Assembly: GCF_014212175.1 (NCBI RefSeq)
Contig: NZ_JACJVR010000019.1
Coordinates: 62,001 to 126,000, forward strand
Length of the DNA stretch: 64,000 nucleotides
Direction: 5' to 3'
Source of the DNA: Cohnella xylanilytica
GTDB taxonomy: Bacteria; Bacillota; Bacilli; Paenibacillales; Paenibacillaceae
Shown: positions 25,269-34,264 of the stretch, in pieces
Position numbering within the stretch: position 1 is the stretch's first letter
Layout of the letters: every line of letters starts with the position of its first letter
Position numbers and translations under genes: made by a program
Notes under the pieces: generated by a model
What the model was told of the DNA's origin: nothing
Database searches by the model: none
The model's input: the letters and a program-made list of their open reading frames with translations, nothing else

Positions 25269-26875
25269 GCTTCGGCTCCCCTTCCCTGGCGCGTCAGCCG
25301 GCCCCGGTATTCCGTCGGCGTCATGCCTTCCTGCTTCTCGAATTGCGTCACGAAGTAATCGGCGCTGCCGAAGCCGACCCGCTCGGCCACCTCGTAGATG
25401 CGCAGATCCGTCTGGCGAAGCAGCTTCTTCGCTTCCTGAATCCGCAGAAGAAGCAGATAGTCGTTGAAGTAGACGCCGAACGTCTTCTTGAACAATTGGC
25501 CCAAGTACGCCGGATTGAGGTAGAACCGGGTCGCGATGCTCTTCAGGTTGATGTTCTCCCGATAATGGGCGTCGATGTACGCCTTGATCTTCTGAATGCC
25601 GCCCATCGCCTGTTCCCCGCGCAGCTTCTCGATCAACGCCGCGCTCTCGCGCGCGAAGTTCGTCAGCAGCCGCCGGAGCTCTCCGGGCGTCAAGTGAAGG
25701 TCGTACCAGCCGACGATCGGCTTCAGGGATTCGAGCCCGTTCTCGTCTCCTTCCATGTTGCGGATCGTCCGGATGAGCGCGATCGCGCATTGCTGGACGC
25801 ACATCTTGACCGCTTCGGGCGCGAACCGATGCTCCCGGATATAACGGAACAGCCGGTCCACCGCGTCTTCGATCCGGTCGGGGCCCTGCTCCTCGATCTG
25901 CTCGACGATCCGGCCGATCAACTCCGCGTCGACGGCCGTATGGAGCAGCTCGATCCCCCGCAAATGACCGAAGACGAGCACCGGCCCGCCTTCTATCGCG
26001 AATTTGTACTGCAGCGCTTGTCTGGCCGTCTCGTACGAGAGGCGCAGCTCGGTCGGCTGCGCCACGGGAGAACCCACGTATAGCCAAGTGTCGTCCCCGA
26101 GCTCGCCCATCGCCCTCCGCAGCTCCGCCCCGAATCTCCCTTCGTCCCCTCCGAACGGGCGAAGCATCCGGTCCGTGATCAGAATGCCGATGCGGTTGCG
26201 ATGCTCGTGAAGCCAGAACGGCCGTTCCTCCTCTTCGGAGCCCGGAAGCGCGCGGAGCGCCTCGCGGATCCGCTCCTTGAACTTGGCGAGCGTCGGCGTC
26301 CTTACGTCCGGTTCGCGCCAGGAATGCCGGTCGTTCAGCTCGGCCAGGGCGTAGCGCACCCCTTCTCCCGGAGCGAGCGAGAGCTTCCGCCTCCATTCCG
26401 CTTCGGAGATATCGTCGGACTCTCCGAGGATTAGCGCCTCGATGGCCGCTCCGGTCAGCCCGCTCTCCGCGCGCCGCCGCTCCTCCTTCTCGCGCGCGAG
26501 CCGGTCGCTCAGCTTGCGGAGAGTCGCGGCGAATTCGACTTCGTCGATCGGCTTCAGAATGAAGTCGTGCACGCCGTAGCGCACCGCTTGCTGCGCATAT
26601 TTGAAGTCGTCGTATCCGCTCACGATGATGAAGGCGGGCTGCGGCCCGTCCTTCTCGGCCGTGCGGCGGATCAGCTCCAGCCCGTCCATGACCGGCATCC
26701 GAATGTCGGTGACGACCAGATCGGGCGACGTCCTCCGAATCTCCTCCAGCGCGTCCTCCCCGTTGTCCGCCTCCCCGACGACCCGGAAGCCGCAGCCTTC
26801 CCAGTCGATCAGCTTCAGAAGACCCATTCGGGTAAAATTCTCGTCGTCCACCAGAATAGCCCGTAATCGTTCCAT
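25265..26875 (-). CDS. Response regulator, receiver plus AraC-type output, long form
   Basis: A 536-residue YesN-type regulator. Receiver: acidic pair at residues 10-11, phospho-acceptor D57 in LVVTDIRMP, conserved lysine in FILKPIDE. A middle region of about 290 residues has no named domain, and the C-terminal AraC domain has FYLNPAYLGQLFKKTFG and VGFGSADYFVTQFEK. The ATG is preceded by AAGAGGAGGAA. It lies 71 bases downstream of the biosynthetic cluster on the same strand with no terminator that I can see in between. Confidence 0.92.
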   Translation of the reverse strand: MERLRAILVDDENFTRMGLLKLIDWEGCGFRVVGEADNGEDALEEIRRTSPDLVVTDIRMPVMDGLELIRRTAEKDGPQPAFIIVSGYDDFKYAQQAVRYGVHDFILKPIDEVEFAATLRKLSDRLAREKEERRRAESGLTGAAIEALILGESDDISEAEWRRKLSLAPGEGVRYALAELNDRHSWREPDVRTPTLAKFKERIREALRALPGSEEEERPFWLHEHRNRIGILITDRMLRPFGGDEGRFGAELRRAMGELGDDTWLYVGSPVAQPTELRLSYETARQALQYKFAIEGGPVLVFGHLRGIELLHTAVDAELIGRIVEQIEEQGPDRIEDAVDRLFRYIREHRFAPEAVKMCVQQCAIALIRTIRNMEGDENGLESLKPIVGWYDLHLTPGELRRLLTNFARESAALIEKLRGEQAMGGIQKIKAYIDAHYRENINLKSIATRFYLNPAYLGQLFKKTFGVYFNDYLLLLRIQEAKKLLRQTDLRIYEVAERVGFGSADYFVTQFEKQEGMTPTEYRGRLTRQGRGAEA

Positions 26876-26946
26876 GCTCCCATTCCTCCTCTTCCGGCTC
26901 CGAACGATTAGTGAAGCGCCTGCTAGATGCCGGCCGGGCTTGCGCT

Positions 26947-28215
26947 CTACAGCCAGCTGATATCGGCGAACCCGCCTTCCTTCGTCCTCATAATCTCTCT
27001 GGGCAATTCATGCGACAGGAAATGAACGTTGCCGCAAGTCAGCCCGTACGCGCCCGCGTCCGGGAACCCGATAAGGTCCCCCGGCTCGAGCTTCGGCAGC
27101 TCCGTCCCGCTCCGGATGACGTCCGTCGGGGTGCAGAGCTTGCCGCATATCTGATAGGCGACGCGTCCGTCGCCCGCGCCCGACTCGTACCCTCTTCCTT
27201 CCGCTCTCTTCCACGCCAGAATCGGCAGCGGCCGCTTGAAGCTGCGGCCCATGACGGAATCGAACGCGCGGTGGTGCGTTCCTCCGTCGACGATCAGATA
27301 GTCCTTGCCCCTCGACCTCTTCGCGTACAGCACCTTCGTCACGTAGAGTCCCATCGACGCGGCGATCCGGCGGCCCGACTCCACGAACAGGCGGTTCAGT
27401 CCCAGATCCTCGTTCGCCTTCGCTTGCTCCGCCAGCAGAGCGCCGAACGCCCGAACGGGGAACTCTTCGTCCCCCTCGAAGCTGGGGACGCCGAAGCCGC
27501 CGCCCAGCCCGACGCATTCGAGCTTCAGGGCGTACTCGGCCTGCAGCCGCCGGACCAAGGCGAACGTTCTCGGGATGCTCTCCCGGTAGAAGTCGAGATG
27601 GAAGTTTTGCGTGCCCTGGTACGTGTGCAAGCCGAGGAGCTTGACGCCGTCCAGCGAGAGCGCGAGCCGGACGGCATCGTCCAGCTCGGCCTCGTCGATG
27701 CCGAACTGGGAAGAGACGCCGACGGACGCCATGCGCGAGCCCGGCCGGCCGACGTCCAGGTTGACGCGCAGCGTAACGGGGGCTTCCTTCCCCAATCGGA
27801 GCGCCTGCTCTTGGATGACGAGCAGCTCGAACGCGGACTCGGCGTTAATCGCGTAGATTCCGTGCCGCAAGACGCGGAGGATCTCCTCCCCGCTCTTGCC
27901 AGGTCCCGTGAAGACGATCGTCTCGGGGCGGACGCCGGCCGCTCTCGCGGCATCGTATTCGCCGATCGAAGCGACCTCGACGGGCGATCCCCAGTCGTGA
28001 ATGCGGCGGCAGATCGCCGGATTCGGGTTCGCCTTCATCGAATAATAGAGAACGACCTCCCGCGGAAGAGCGTCGCGAAGCGAGAAGTAGTCCCGCTCCA
28101 GCCGTCGCTCGTCGTAGAGGAAGAGCGGAGAACCGTATCTCTCCGCGACGGCGGGCAAGAGCTCCTCCCACGGCTCCGCCGGAAGCGGCGCCGAAGAAGC
28201 GGCGTTGATCATCAT
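26947..28215 (-). CDS. PLP-dependent decarboxylase, BtrK-like (fold type III)
   Basis: A 422-residue alanine-racemase-fold decarboxylase of the DapDC/Orn-decarboxylase-2 family. PLP lysine is K61 in YYSMKANPNPA; the GLGGGFGVP phosphate loop, the C-terminal GKLCTPTDV cysteine and GAYGLT are present. Of the members I know, BtrK of butirosin synthesis is closest: it has matching ESGR..., VLY.K...G and IVDGG.HH stretches, and it decarboxylates glutamate while bound to a carrier protein. The ATG overlaps the stop of the ATP-grasp gene (ATGA), as expected for BtrJ/BtrK partners. The amino acid handled here is not known; glutamate is the first guess. Confidence 0.85.
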   Translation of the reverse strand: MMINAASSAPLPAEPWEELLPAVAERYGSPLFLYDERRLERDYFSLRDALPREVVLYYSMKANPNPAICRRIHDWGSPVEVASIGEYDAARAAGVRPETIVFTGPGKSGEEILRVLRHGIYAINAESAFELLVIQEQALRLGKEAPVTLRVNLDVGRPGSRMASVGVSSQFGIDEAELDDAVRLALSLDGVKLLGLHTYQGTQNFHLDFYRESIPRTFALVRRLQAEYALKLECVGLGGGFGVPSFEGDEEFPVRAFGALLAEQAKANEDLGLNRLFVESGRRIAASMGLYVTKVLYAKRSRGKDYLIVDGGTHHRAFDSVMGRSFKRPLPILAWKRAEGRGYESGAGDGRVAYQICGKLCTPTDVIRSGTELPKLEPGDLIGFPDAGAYGLTCGNVHFLSHELPREIMRTKEGGFADISWL

Positions 28216-29513
28216 GCGGATAAGCCTCCCCATTGCCCGAGCACGCGTTCGAAGGACTCGCGGGAACGACCGGCCGCTTCGCCGTCGATTCCCCAATGCA
28301 GGACGGAGACCCGGTATGCGTGCCGGTCCGTCTCTTCGCTTCGCCCGTGGTGATAGCCGTAGACGAACCAACCGCTCCGGTCGTCGGCCGGGTCGCGATT
28401 CTCCCGGACTCTCTCGGCGAACTCGGAGAAGTCCATCCGGCGGTCCAGCTTATAATCGTAAGAGCGCGTCTCGATGCGCGAATATCGGCGTTCCAGCAAG
28501 CTCGCCCGGATCTTGAGCAGGTAGGAGACCATGGTCAAGCGGGCGTTGATCTCGACGGCCGGGATGAGACGGCCGCCATCGTCCACGATGGAATCCACGC
28601 CGAGGAACCCCGCATACCCTTGCGACAGCAGGACGCGCCCGAGCTCGCGCAGCCGGTCCTCGTAGCGCTCCGCCAAGCCGGGCGGCAAGGAGGGCGACAG
28701 ATCGCTCCCCCGGTAGACGCCCGCGTCGGTCAGCTTCTGTTCCGTTACGGCCAGAACGTCGCAGGCGCCGTTCCATAGGAACAGCTGCGCCGACAGATGG
28801 TGGCGGACCGGATGCCACCTCTCCACCGTGACGACGGGATCCCCGCTCCCCCTCGCGACCTGCCGCTCGAAGTAGGCGAGCAGCGCGTCCGCGTCTTGCT
28901 TCCGGCGGATATGGAACAGGCTCTTCCCGGCCGAACCGTAAGCGGTCTTCGCGACGAGCCGGCTGCCGGGAAAGCGCGCGTCCAGCTCTTCGATCGCGGA
29001 ACGGATATCGCGGGTGCCGGTACAGACGCGGCCGTCGCTGACGTCGAGCCCGACCCGCTCGCACAGCCGGCGGGTCTCGATCTTGCTGTTCAGCCGCAGG
29101 GCGAGATCGGCGGGAGGGCCGATCCACCCGCATTCGTGGGAGCGCAGGAAGCGCTCCTCCTTCTCGTCGACCAGATACGGCACGGCCGTGGAGCGGACGA
29201 AGCGCTCGTCCCGGCCGGAGCGGTCGCCGGCGGCGATGGCGATTCGGGGAAGCGCCGCTCCTTCGCCGCGAACGTAATCGAGGAACCCGGGGTCCGGCCG
29301 GCTGCTTAGAAGAACGGTATCCGGCTCGTCCGCCAAGTAGATCTGATAGAGGTCCATCTGGCCGACCAGCCGATCGCCTTCCGCGTTGGAGATTCGGGGC
29401 AAGCGGATTCCTTCCATCGATTTGGTCTGCTCCCAGTTGATATTGGAGTACCAGATCTTCGGACCCGGAAGTCCGGTCAGACGGTTCAACGACAGCGAAG
29501 CATGGCGGTTCAT
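28212..29513 (-). CDS. ATP-grasp ligase, probably amino acid-carrier protein ligase (BtrJ-like)
   Basis: A 433-residue protein. The central part has ATP-grasp features (LVAKTAYGSAGKSLFHI as the nucleotide-binding loop and FLGVDSIVDD followed by PAVEINARLTM as the metal-binding strand). Enzymes of this group join a carboxylate to an amine or thiol with ATP. Coupling by ATGA overlap to a BtrK-like decarboxylase suggests that it loads an amino acid onto one of the carrier proteins, as BtrJ loads glutamate in butirosin synthesis. The start is the ATG overlapping the stop of the dehydratase gene. Substrate is inferred only from context. Confidence 0.75.
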   Translation of the reverse strand: MNRHASLSLNRLTGLPGPKIWYSNINWEQTKSMEGIRLPRISNAEGDRLVGQMDLYQIYLADEPDTVLLSSRPDPGFLDYVRGEGAALPRIAIAAGDRSGRDERFVRSTAVPYLVDEKEERFLRSHECGWIGPPADLALRLNSKIETRRLCERVGLDVSDGRVCTGTRDIRSAIEELDARFPGSRLVAKTAYGSAGKSLFHIRRKQDADALLAYFERQVARGSGDPVVTVERWHPVRHHLSAQLFLWNGACDVLAVTEQKLTDAGVYRGSDLSPSLPPGLAERYEDRLRELGRVLLSQGYAGFLGVDSIVDDGGRLIPAVEINARLTMVSYLLKIRASLLERRYSRIETRSYDYKLDRRMDFSEFAERVRENRDPADDRSGWFVYGYHHGRSEETDRHAYRVSVLHWGIDGEAAGRSRESFERVLGQWGGLSA

Positions 29514-30379
29514 CGGACGTTCGCCCCTTCCTTCGGTTGATTGACTTCCCGTTCCGTTCTCTTCAACCATTCCAGCTCCTTCCGGACGGCCTCGAACGGG
29601 TCCGGCCCGAACCATTCGATCGAGACCGGACGATCCGTCGGATTCTCCGCGAGCTTCCGGACGATCGGCGAATAGGACAGCTCGCCTTCCGCGAGCGGCA
29701 CGATCCCCTCCCGGCTGCCGTTCGGAGAGTAGATGTTCGCGGGCGAGAACACGGGCAGCCGTTCTCGGGACGAGACGTTCTTGAAGTGATAGTTCAAGAC
29801 GTAAGGCTCGAGCTGCTCGTAAGCGCGAAGCGGGTCGTCCCCCGCCTCCCACAGGTGAAGGAAGTCCAGGTTCAACCGGAGAGCGGGGTGGTCGACCTCC
29901 TTCAGCAGCCGAAGGGTCGAAGCCAGGCTATCCGCCGCGGTGTCCGGATGCGTCTCGACGACGGTATACACTTCGTCTTCCGCCGCGATCCTGCAGAGTT
30001 CGCGCAGCCTGGAGGCGCAGACGCTCCAATCTTCCTCGCCGAAGGACCGGCTGCCTCTCCGGCCCGCGAAGATGCGGAGCTTGTCCGTTCCGAACGCCCG
30101 GGCGGTCCGGACCTTCTCCCGCCATTCTTCCTCGAACGGCTCGTCGCCCATGAATTCGACGTAATCGCTCATCATCGCGATGCTCATGCCGGACTCGCGC
30201 ACGTCCCGGACGAGCTCGCGCAGCCGGTCCCGCCACTGAAGGTTAAGCGATCTCGCGTGAACGCCCCACAGCTCGATGCCGTCGAAGCCGGCCGACAGCG
30301 CATAGCGGGCCAGCTCCCGGAACGAGACGAGCTCGTGGCGGAACGAGATGGAACACAGATTAACCCGCACCGTACGCAC
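29510..30379 (-). CDS. asbF: AsbF-like 3-dehydroshikimate dehydratase (makes 3,4-dihydroxybenzoate)
   Basis: A 289-residue TIM-barrel protein of the sugar phosphate isomerase/epimerase superfamily. Stretches LCSISFRHELVSF, GFDGIELWGVHA, ETHPDTAADSLASTL, LRLNLDFLHLWEAG and YHFKNVSS follow the B. anthracis AsbF sequence as I remember it almost residue by residue, including the metal ligands (E of ETHP, D of LDFLH, H of YHFKN). AsbF turns 3-dehydroshikimate into 3,4-dihydroxybenzoate, the catechol of petrobactin. It overlaps the upstream gene by 20 bases. GTG start, weak ribosome site. This gene fixes a catechol building block for the cluster. Confidence 0.87.
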   Translation of the reverse strand: MRTVRVNLCSISFRHELVSFRELARYALSAGFDGIELWGVHARSLNLQWRDRLRELVRDVRESGMSIAMMSDYVEFMGDEPFEEEWREKVRTARAFGTDKLRIFAGRRGSRSFGEEDWSVCASRLRELCRIAAEDEVYTVVETHPDTAADSLASTLRLLKEVDHPALRLNLDFLHLWEAGDDPLRAYEQLEPYVLNYHFKNVSSRERLPVFSPANIYSPNGSREGIVPLAEGELSYSPIVRKLAENPTDRPVSIEWFGPDPFEAVRKELEWLKRTEREVNQPKEGANVR

Positions 30380-31340
30380 ATCCTAACCGGTTCATCCACG
30401 CCAGGAATTCCGTCTCGGCTTCGCGGAGTTCCCGAAGCTTCCTCCGAACGGCTTCCAGGCGGGAACGTTCGCCCGCGTCGTTCTTGTATTTGATCAGCAG
30501 CAGGCTCAAGGAAGTCCAGCCGTTCGCGATCTCGCGGACGCGCTCCGATCCCGTCCGGACGGCGTCGCCGTCCAGCAGGCCCAGCTCCGCGAAGCTGTTC
30601 CACACGGCGGGCCGCGCTTTGACGATGGACGAGAGGGTCACGTTGTTGCGGTACACCCAACCGTCCCGGCTCGCCCGGTCCGCCTCCGCGGACCGCTCCA
30701 ACGCTTCCTCGAACCGTTCGTATGCATAGATGCCGGAGCTGTGCCTCGCCCGCACGTACCGATCGTAGTTGCGGCCGGCCGCGTAGGCGAACATCTCTTC
30801 TCTCGTCGGGCCGGACATCCGGCCGGGCTTCTCCGCCAGCACGTAGTAGGCGAGCTCCGGCGATACGGGCGAAGCTTCCAGAAGCTGGTCCGCGGTCATC
30901 GTCCCGGCGAAGCCGGCGATCGGATCGACGACTCGGACCAAGCCGTCCCGCTCGCCGGCTCCGACGGCCAATACGAAGTGCTCGAAGCCGCTCTCCTCGT
31001 GCCCCAGCATCTGCGGGGGGAAGAAGCGCAGCCGCGAAGCCCTGGCTTGGACCAAGGCGCAATGCCCCTGACGGAGCGCCGTCCGAAGCGAGTCCGGGCA
31101 GCCCTTCGCGAGCTCGAGCCGAATGCCGTACAGGTCCGACAACGCTTGATTCAACCGGACGTTCCGGCTGGATACGAGCAGCCCGGAGACGCAGTTCAGA
31201 TTCCAATAATCGAGCAGGAAGCGGCCCGGTTCTCGCCCCGCGATCCGCAGATAGGTCATGATGCAAGAGGCCGCGCACTCCATGGCTCCCAATTTGAACA
31301 TCGGCACCGCCGCAAGGGCCGGCTCCGCGCGAATGCTCAT
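30360..31340 (-). CDS. Papain/C39-like acyltransferase candidate 1 (BtrH/AsbE-like)
   Basis: A 326-residue protein with no close named family that I can confirm. The N-terminus has GAMECAASCIMTYLRI (Cys22 and Cys26), then H121 in FEHFVLAVGAG and D139 in VVDPIAGF: a Cys-His-Asp arrangement like that of C39 peptidases and of BtrH, which moves an acyl group from a carrier protein to an amine. The length also suits AsbE, which joins dihydroxybenzoyl-AsbD to spermidine. The C-terminal half is helical and Arg/Glu-rich. ATG behind GGGAGGG, overlapping the ligase stop. One of three related proteins in the cluster. Confidence 0.6.
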   Translation of the reverse strand: MSIRAEPALAAVPMFKLGAMECAASCIMTYLRIAGREPGRFLLDYWNLNCVSGLLVSSRNVRLNQALSDLYGIRLELAKGCPDSLRTALRQGHCALVQARASRLRFFPPQMLGHEESGFEHFVLAVGAGERDGLVRVVDPIAGFAGTMTADQLLEASPVSPELAYYVLAEKPGRMSGPTREEMFAYAAGRNYDRYVRARHSSGIYAYERFEEALERSAEADRASRDGWVYRNNVTLSSIVKARPAVWNSFAELGLLDGDAVRTGSERVREIANGWTSLSLLLIKYKNDAGERSRLEAVRRKLRELREAETEFLAWMNRLGCAYGAG

Positions 31341-32503
31341 CCCGTTCCCTCCCTTGGCTCCATTCGGCAGACGAACGAGTGCGCCTTCCCGCTGTCCGGA
31401 TCCGGCTCGATGAACGGCACAGTCTCGACGAGAAGCGCCGCCGGCGCGCCGATCGACTGCCCGAGGAACTGAACCAGCTTGTCCCGAAGCGCGTCGAATT
31501 CGCGCGGATCCGTCTCGGTGGCCAGAAGAAGCTTGAATTCCGAATAAGCGAGCTGCACGATCTGGTATTGGCGGACGCCGCGCTCCACGGACAATTCCCA
31601 GAAGAATTTGTCCAAGTAGCGGAGAGTCGCCGCATGGATCGCGCCGTCCGGCAGCCGGATCTGGGAAGCCCGCACCGGGAGCAGCTGGAGCAATCGCTTG
31701 CCGGTCTCGGGGTCCGTCCGGAGACGACCGATATCCCCCGTCCGGTATCGAACGAAGGGAAGGCTCCGCATCGCGAACGAGGTGACCGCGATCTCGCCGT
31801 ATTCCCCGTCGGGAACGGGCTGCCCCGTCCCGGGATCGACGGCTTCCGCGTAGACCGAATCCTCGTCGACTTCGAGACTCCCTTGGCCGTTCGAGTAGGC
31901 GACGCCCCAGACTTCCTCCAAGCCGTAATAATCGACGAACGGAACGCCGAGGGCTTCTTCCACGGCCCGCTTCTGCCGCGGATGCAGATATTCGCCCCAA
32001 TTCTGCGCGAAGAGCAGCGAGTCCGGAGCCGGAATCCCTCTCTCGAGCAGGAACTCCGCCAAGGCGTGAAGCGCCGAAGCTCTGCCCTGGACGAAGTGCG
32101 GGCGCTCCCTCGCCAGCCGCTCGGCGCAGCGCGCGAGCGACTTCGGCTCCGCCAGCAGCCTGTTGCTCAGCAGCAGCATGCCGTGCTTCGCGGGAAGCCC
32201 CCAGCGCTTGCGCCGCTTGTACAGCGCCAGCGACAGCTTCCACCTCTCCTCCGCGGACTTCACGCAGCGGAAGGGGACGCCCGTCGAGCCGGACGTGAAC
32301 GATTCGAACAGCTTCCCCGGGTTCGGATGCTCGAACTCCGCCCGTCTGGCCGCCATCGTGCGCTTGTCCGTAACGGGGAGCCGGTCGAACCCGAGGCCCG
32401 CATACGGCTTGTAATACGGATAGAGCGCGCAGATCTCGTCCGCCAGACTCCGGAGGCGGCCTTCCATCGGATCCGCCGGACACTCCCTGAGGCGATCCGT
32501 CAT
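31337..32503 (-). CDS. PaaK-like adenylate-forming ligase
   Basis: A 388-residue enzyme of the phenylacetate-CoA ligase/CapK branch of the adenylate-forming superfamily. The phosphate loop is SFTSGSTGVPFRCVK, the middle motif is VDYYGLEEVWG and the later one is RYRTGDIGRL. Such enzymes activate a carboxylic (often aryl) acid as the adenylate and pass it to a thiol. It overlaps the carrier-protein gene by four bases (ATGA), so that carrier is its natural partner. Whether it uses 3,4-dihydroxybenzoate or another acid cannot be told from the sequence. Confidence 0.8.
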   Translation of the reverse strand: MTDRLRECPADPMEGRLRSLADEICALYPYYKPYAGLGFDRLPVTDKRTMAARRAEFEHPNPGKLFESFTSGSTGVPFRCVKSAEERWKLSLALYKRRKRWGLPAKHGMLLLSNRLLAEPKSLARCAERLARERPHFVQGRASALHALAEFLLERGIPAPDSLLFAQNWGEYLHPRQKRAVEEALGVPFVDYYGLEEVWGVAYSNGQGSLEVDEDSVYAEAVDPGTGQPVPDGEYGEIAVTSFAMRSLPFVRYRTGDIGRLRTDPETGKRLLQLLPVRASQIRLPDGAIHAATLRYLDKFFWELSVERGVRQYQIVQLAYSEFKLLLATETDPREFDALRDKLVQFLGQSIGAPAALLVETVPFIEPDPDSGKAHSFVCRMEPREGTG

Positions 32504-32757
32504 GATCCCGCCTTCTCCCGGACGAACCGAACGACCGCTTCGACGGAACGAAGCTTCTCCGGCCGGAGATCGTCGATCTCGAGCTCGAACCCGAATTCCT
32601 CCTCCAGACGGGCCAGCAGCTCCAGCATCAGGATGGAATCGATCCCCAGATCTTCGGCGAGCGAATGGCCGGCGCTCGTCTCGGCGGCCGGCCGGTTGGC
32701 GATGCCGGCGATAATGTCGACGACTTTTCCCGTTAGGGCCTCAGCGGCCATGGACAT
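32500..32757 (-). CDS. Acyl/aryl carrier protein 1
   Basis: An 85-residue carrier. The phosphopantetheine serine is S41 in EDLGIDSILMLEL, helix II follows, and charge is strongly acidic as usual. It lies between a PaaK-like ligase downstream and an AMP ligase upstream, overlapping both genes. An alternative start two codons later is possible. One of three free-standing carriers in the block; their sequences are clearly different, so they probably serve different acyl groups. Confidence 0.9.
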   Translation of the reverse strand: MSMAAEALTGKVVDIIAGIANRPAAETSAGHSLAEDLGIDSILMLELLARLEEEFGFELEIDDLRPEKLRSVEAVVRFVREKAGS

Positions 32758-34264
32758 GACGATTCTCCTTCGCTAGGGATTTCAAGGCGACTCGGTCGAG
32801 CTTGCCTGTCGGCGTCCGGGGCAGTCGCGCCACGAACCGGAACTCCCGCGGCCGCATGGCCGGCTGCAGCTGCCGGCCGCACCAGGCGTGCAGCTCCCTC
32901 TCGGACGCGCTCCCTTCTCCCGCGATCACCGCGACGAGGCGGCTGCCCCATCGGTCGTCCTCGACGGCGACGACCGCGGCTTCGCCGATGCCGGGGCATT
33001 CGGACAAGGCGAGCTCGACCGCTTCCGGATAGATCGTATGGCCCCCGACATGGACCGCGTTGTCGGCCCGGCCCGTGATGTACAAATACCCGTCGGCGTC
33101 CATGCGGCCGATATCCCGGGTGCGCAAGCCCCGGGAATCGAGAACTTCGGCCGTGCGCTCGGGATCGCCGTAATACCCGAGCATGACGTTCGGCCCTTGG
33201 ACGACGACTTCGCCCGGCTGTCCGCGGGCGGCTTCGGCGCCGTCGCGAACGATCGAGACGCTCACTCCCCGAAGCGGAATCCCGACGGAGCCCGGCTTGT
33301 TCCGCAGCTGCCCGTAGGGCAGGTAAGCGACCCTGGGGGACGCCTCGGTCAACCCGTAGCCGAAGATCAGCTCCGCGCGCGGCAGCCGGTCCGCCATCCG
33401 GACGAGCGTCCCGTGCGGCACCGGACCGCCCGCGACCTGCAGCATCCGGAGCGACGCCCATTCCTCGGGGCTCCACTTGGCGGAATCCGCGAGAGCCTGA
33501 AGGATAGGCGGAACCGTGCTCAGGAAGGTAGGGGCGTGATCCCGCACGAGCCGCGCCAGCTCCAACGGGTGGACGAGGCCCCCCGTCAACGTCGCGTCCG
33601 CTCCGGCCGCCTGGGCCGCGAGCCATTCTCCGGTGACGGTGGAGCAATAGCCCGGCGACTTCGTGATCAGCACCCTGTCTTCGTCGGATAGCGACGTATA
33701 GTCCAGAATCGCGTCCAGGTTGGACGCGATGTTCCTGTCGCTCAGCATGATTCCTTTCGGTTCTCCGGTCGAGCCGGACGACAGGAAGACCATGCAGGTC
33801 TCGTCCGGCGGAACGTAGCGGCGCTCCCGGACCGCCCCGCCGTCCCCCGCGTCGATCTCCCTGCCCGAAGCCCCGTCGAACAGCCTTCCGGCCAACCGGT
33901 GACCGCCCGCCTGCAGCCGCCGCCATAGGTCCAGCTTATCGGGCGAGAGGATCGCGACGTCCGGCTCCAGCCGTCCGACCGTCCGCCGAAGGTCGCCGGC
34001 GGCCGCGTAACCGTGCAGGGGAACCGGAATGCCGCCCGCCAGCACGACCGCCGTCATGGCGATCAGGCATTCGATCGACGGGTTCATCCAGATCAGCCCG
34101 ATGAAGCGGTCGCGTCCCGCTCTCCGGCCGATCTCCCGGGCGAAGTCGATTCCGCGGCCGACGATCTCGTCGTACGACAGGCTCGACGTCCCTTCCGGCC
34201 CGGCGAACGTCACGCCCCGGTCCCTTCTCCGCCGCGACAGCAGCAGCTCCCGGACCGCGATCAT
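32741..34264 (-). CDS. AMP-dependent acid ligase (acyl-AMP ligase type)
   Basis: A 507-residue adenylate-forming enzyme with the phosphate loop VFLSSGSTGEPKGIML, the motif ELIFGYGLTEASP, RTRDIGRMDADGYLY and the C-terminal catalytic lysine in PRTPTGKLDR. It is a complete two-domain ligase. Overlaps carrier protein 1 (downstream) by 17 bases and the exporter gene (upstream) by four. Probably loads carrier 1 or 2; the acid is unknown. Confidence 0.88.
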   Translation of the reverse strand: MIAVRELLLSRRRRDRGVTFAGPEGTSSLSYDEIVGRGIDFAREIGRRAGRDRFIGLIWMNPSIECLIAMTAVVLAGGIPVPLHGYAAAGDLRRTVGRLEPDVAILSPDKLDLWRRLQAGGHRLAGRLFDGASGREIDAGDGGAVRERRYVPPDETCMVFLSSGSTGEPKGIMLSDRNIASNLDAILDYTSLSDEDRVLITKSPGYCSTVTGEWLAAQAAGADATLTGGLVHPLELARLVRDHAPTFLSTVPPILQALADSAKWSPEEWASLRMLQVAGGPVPHGTLVRMADRLPRAELIFGYGLTEASPRVAYLPYGQLRNKPGSVGIPLRGVSVSIVRDGAEAARGQPGEVVVQGPNVMLGYYGDPERTAEVLDSRGLRTRDIGRMDADGYLYITGRADNAVHVGGHTIYPEAVELALSECPGIGEAAVVAVEDDRWGSRLVAVIAGEGSASERELHAWCGRQLQPAMRPREFRFVARLPRTPTGKLDRVALKSLAKENRHVHGR

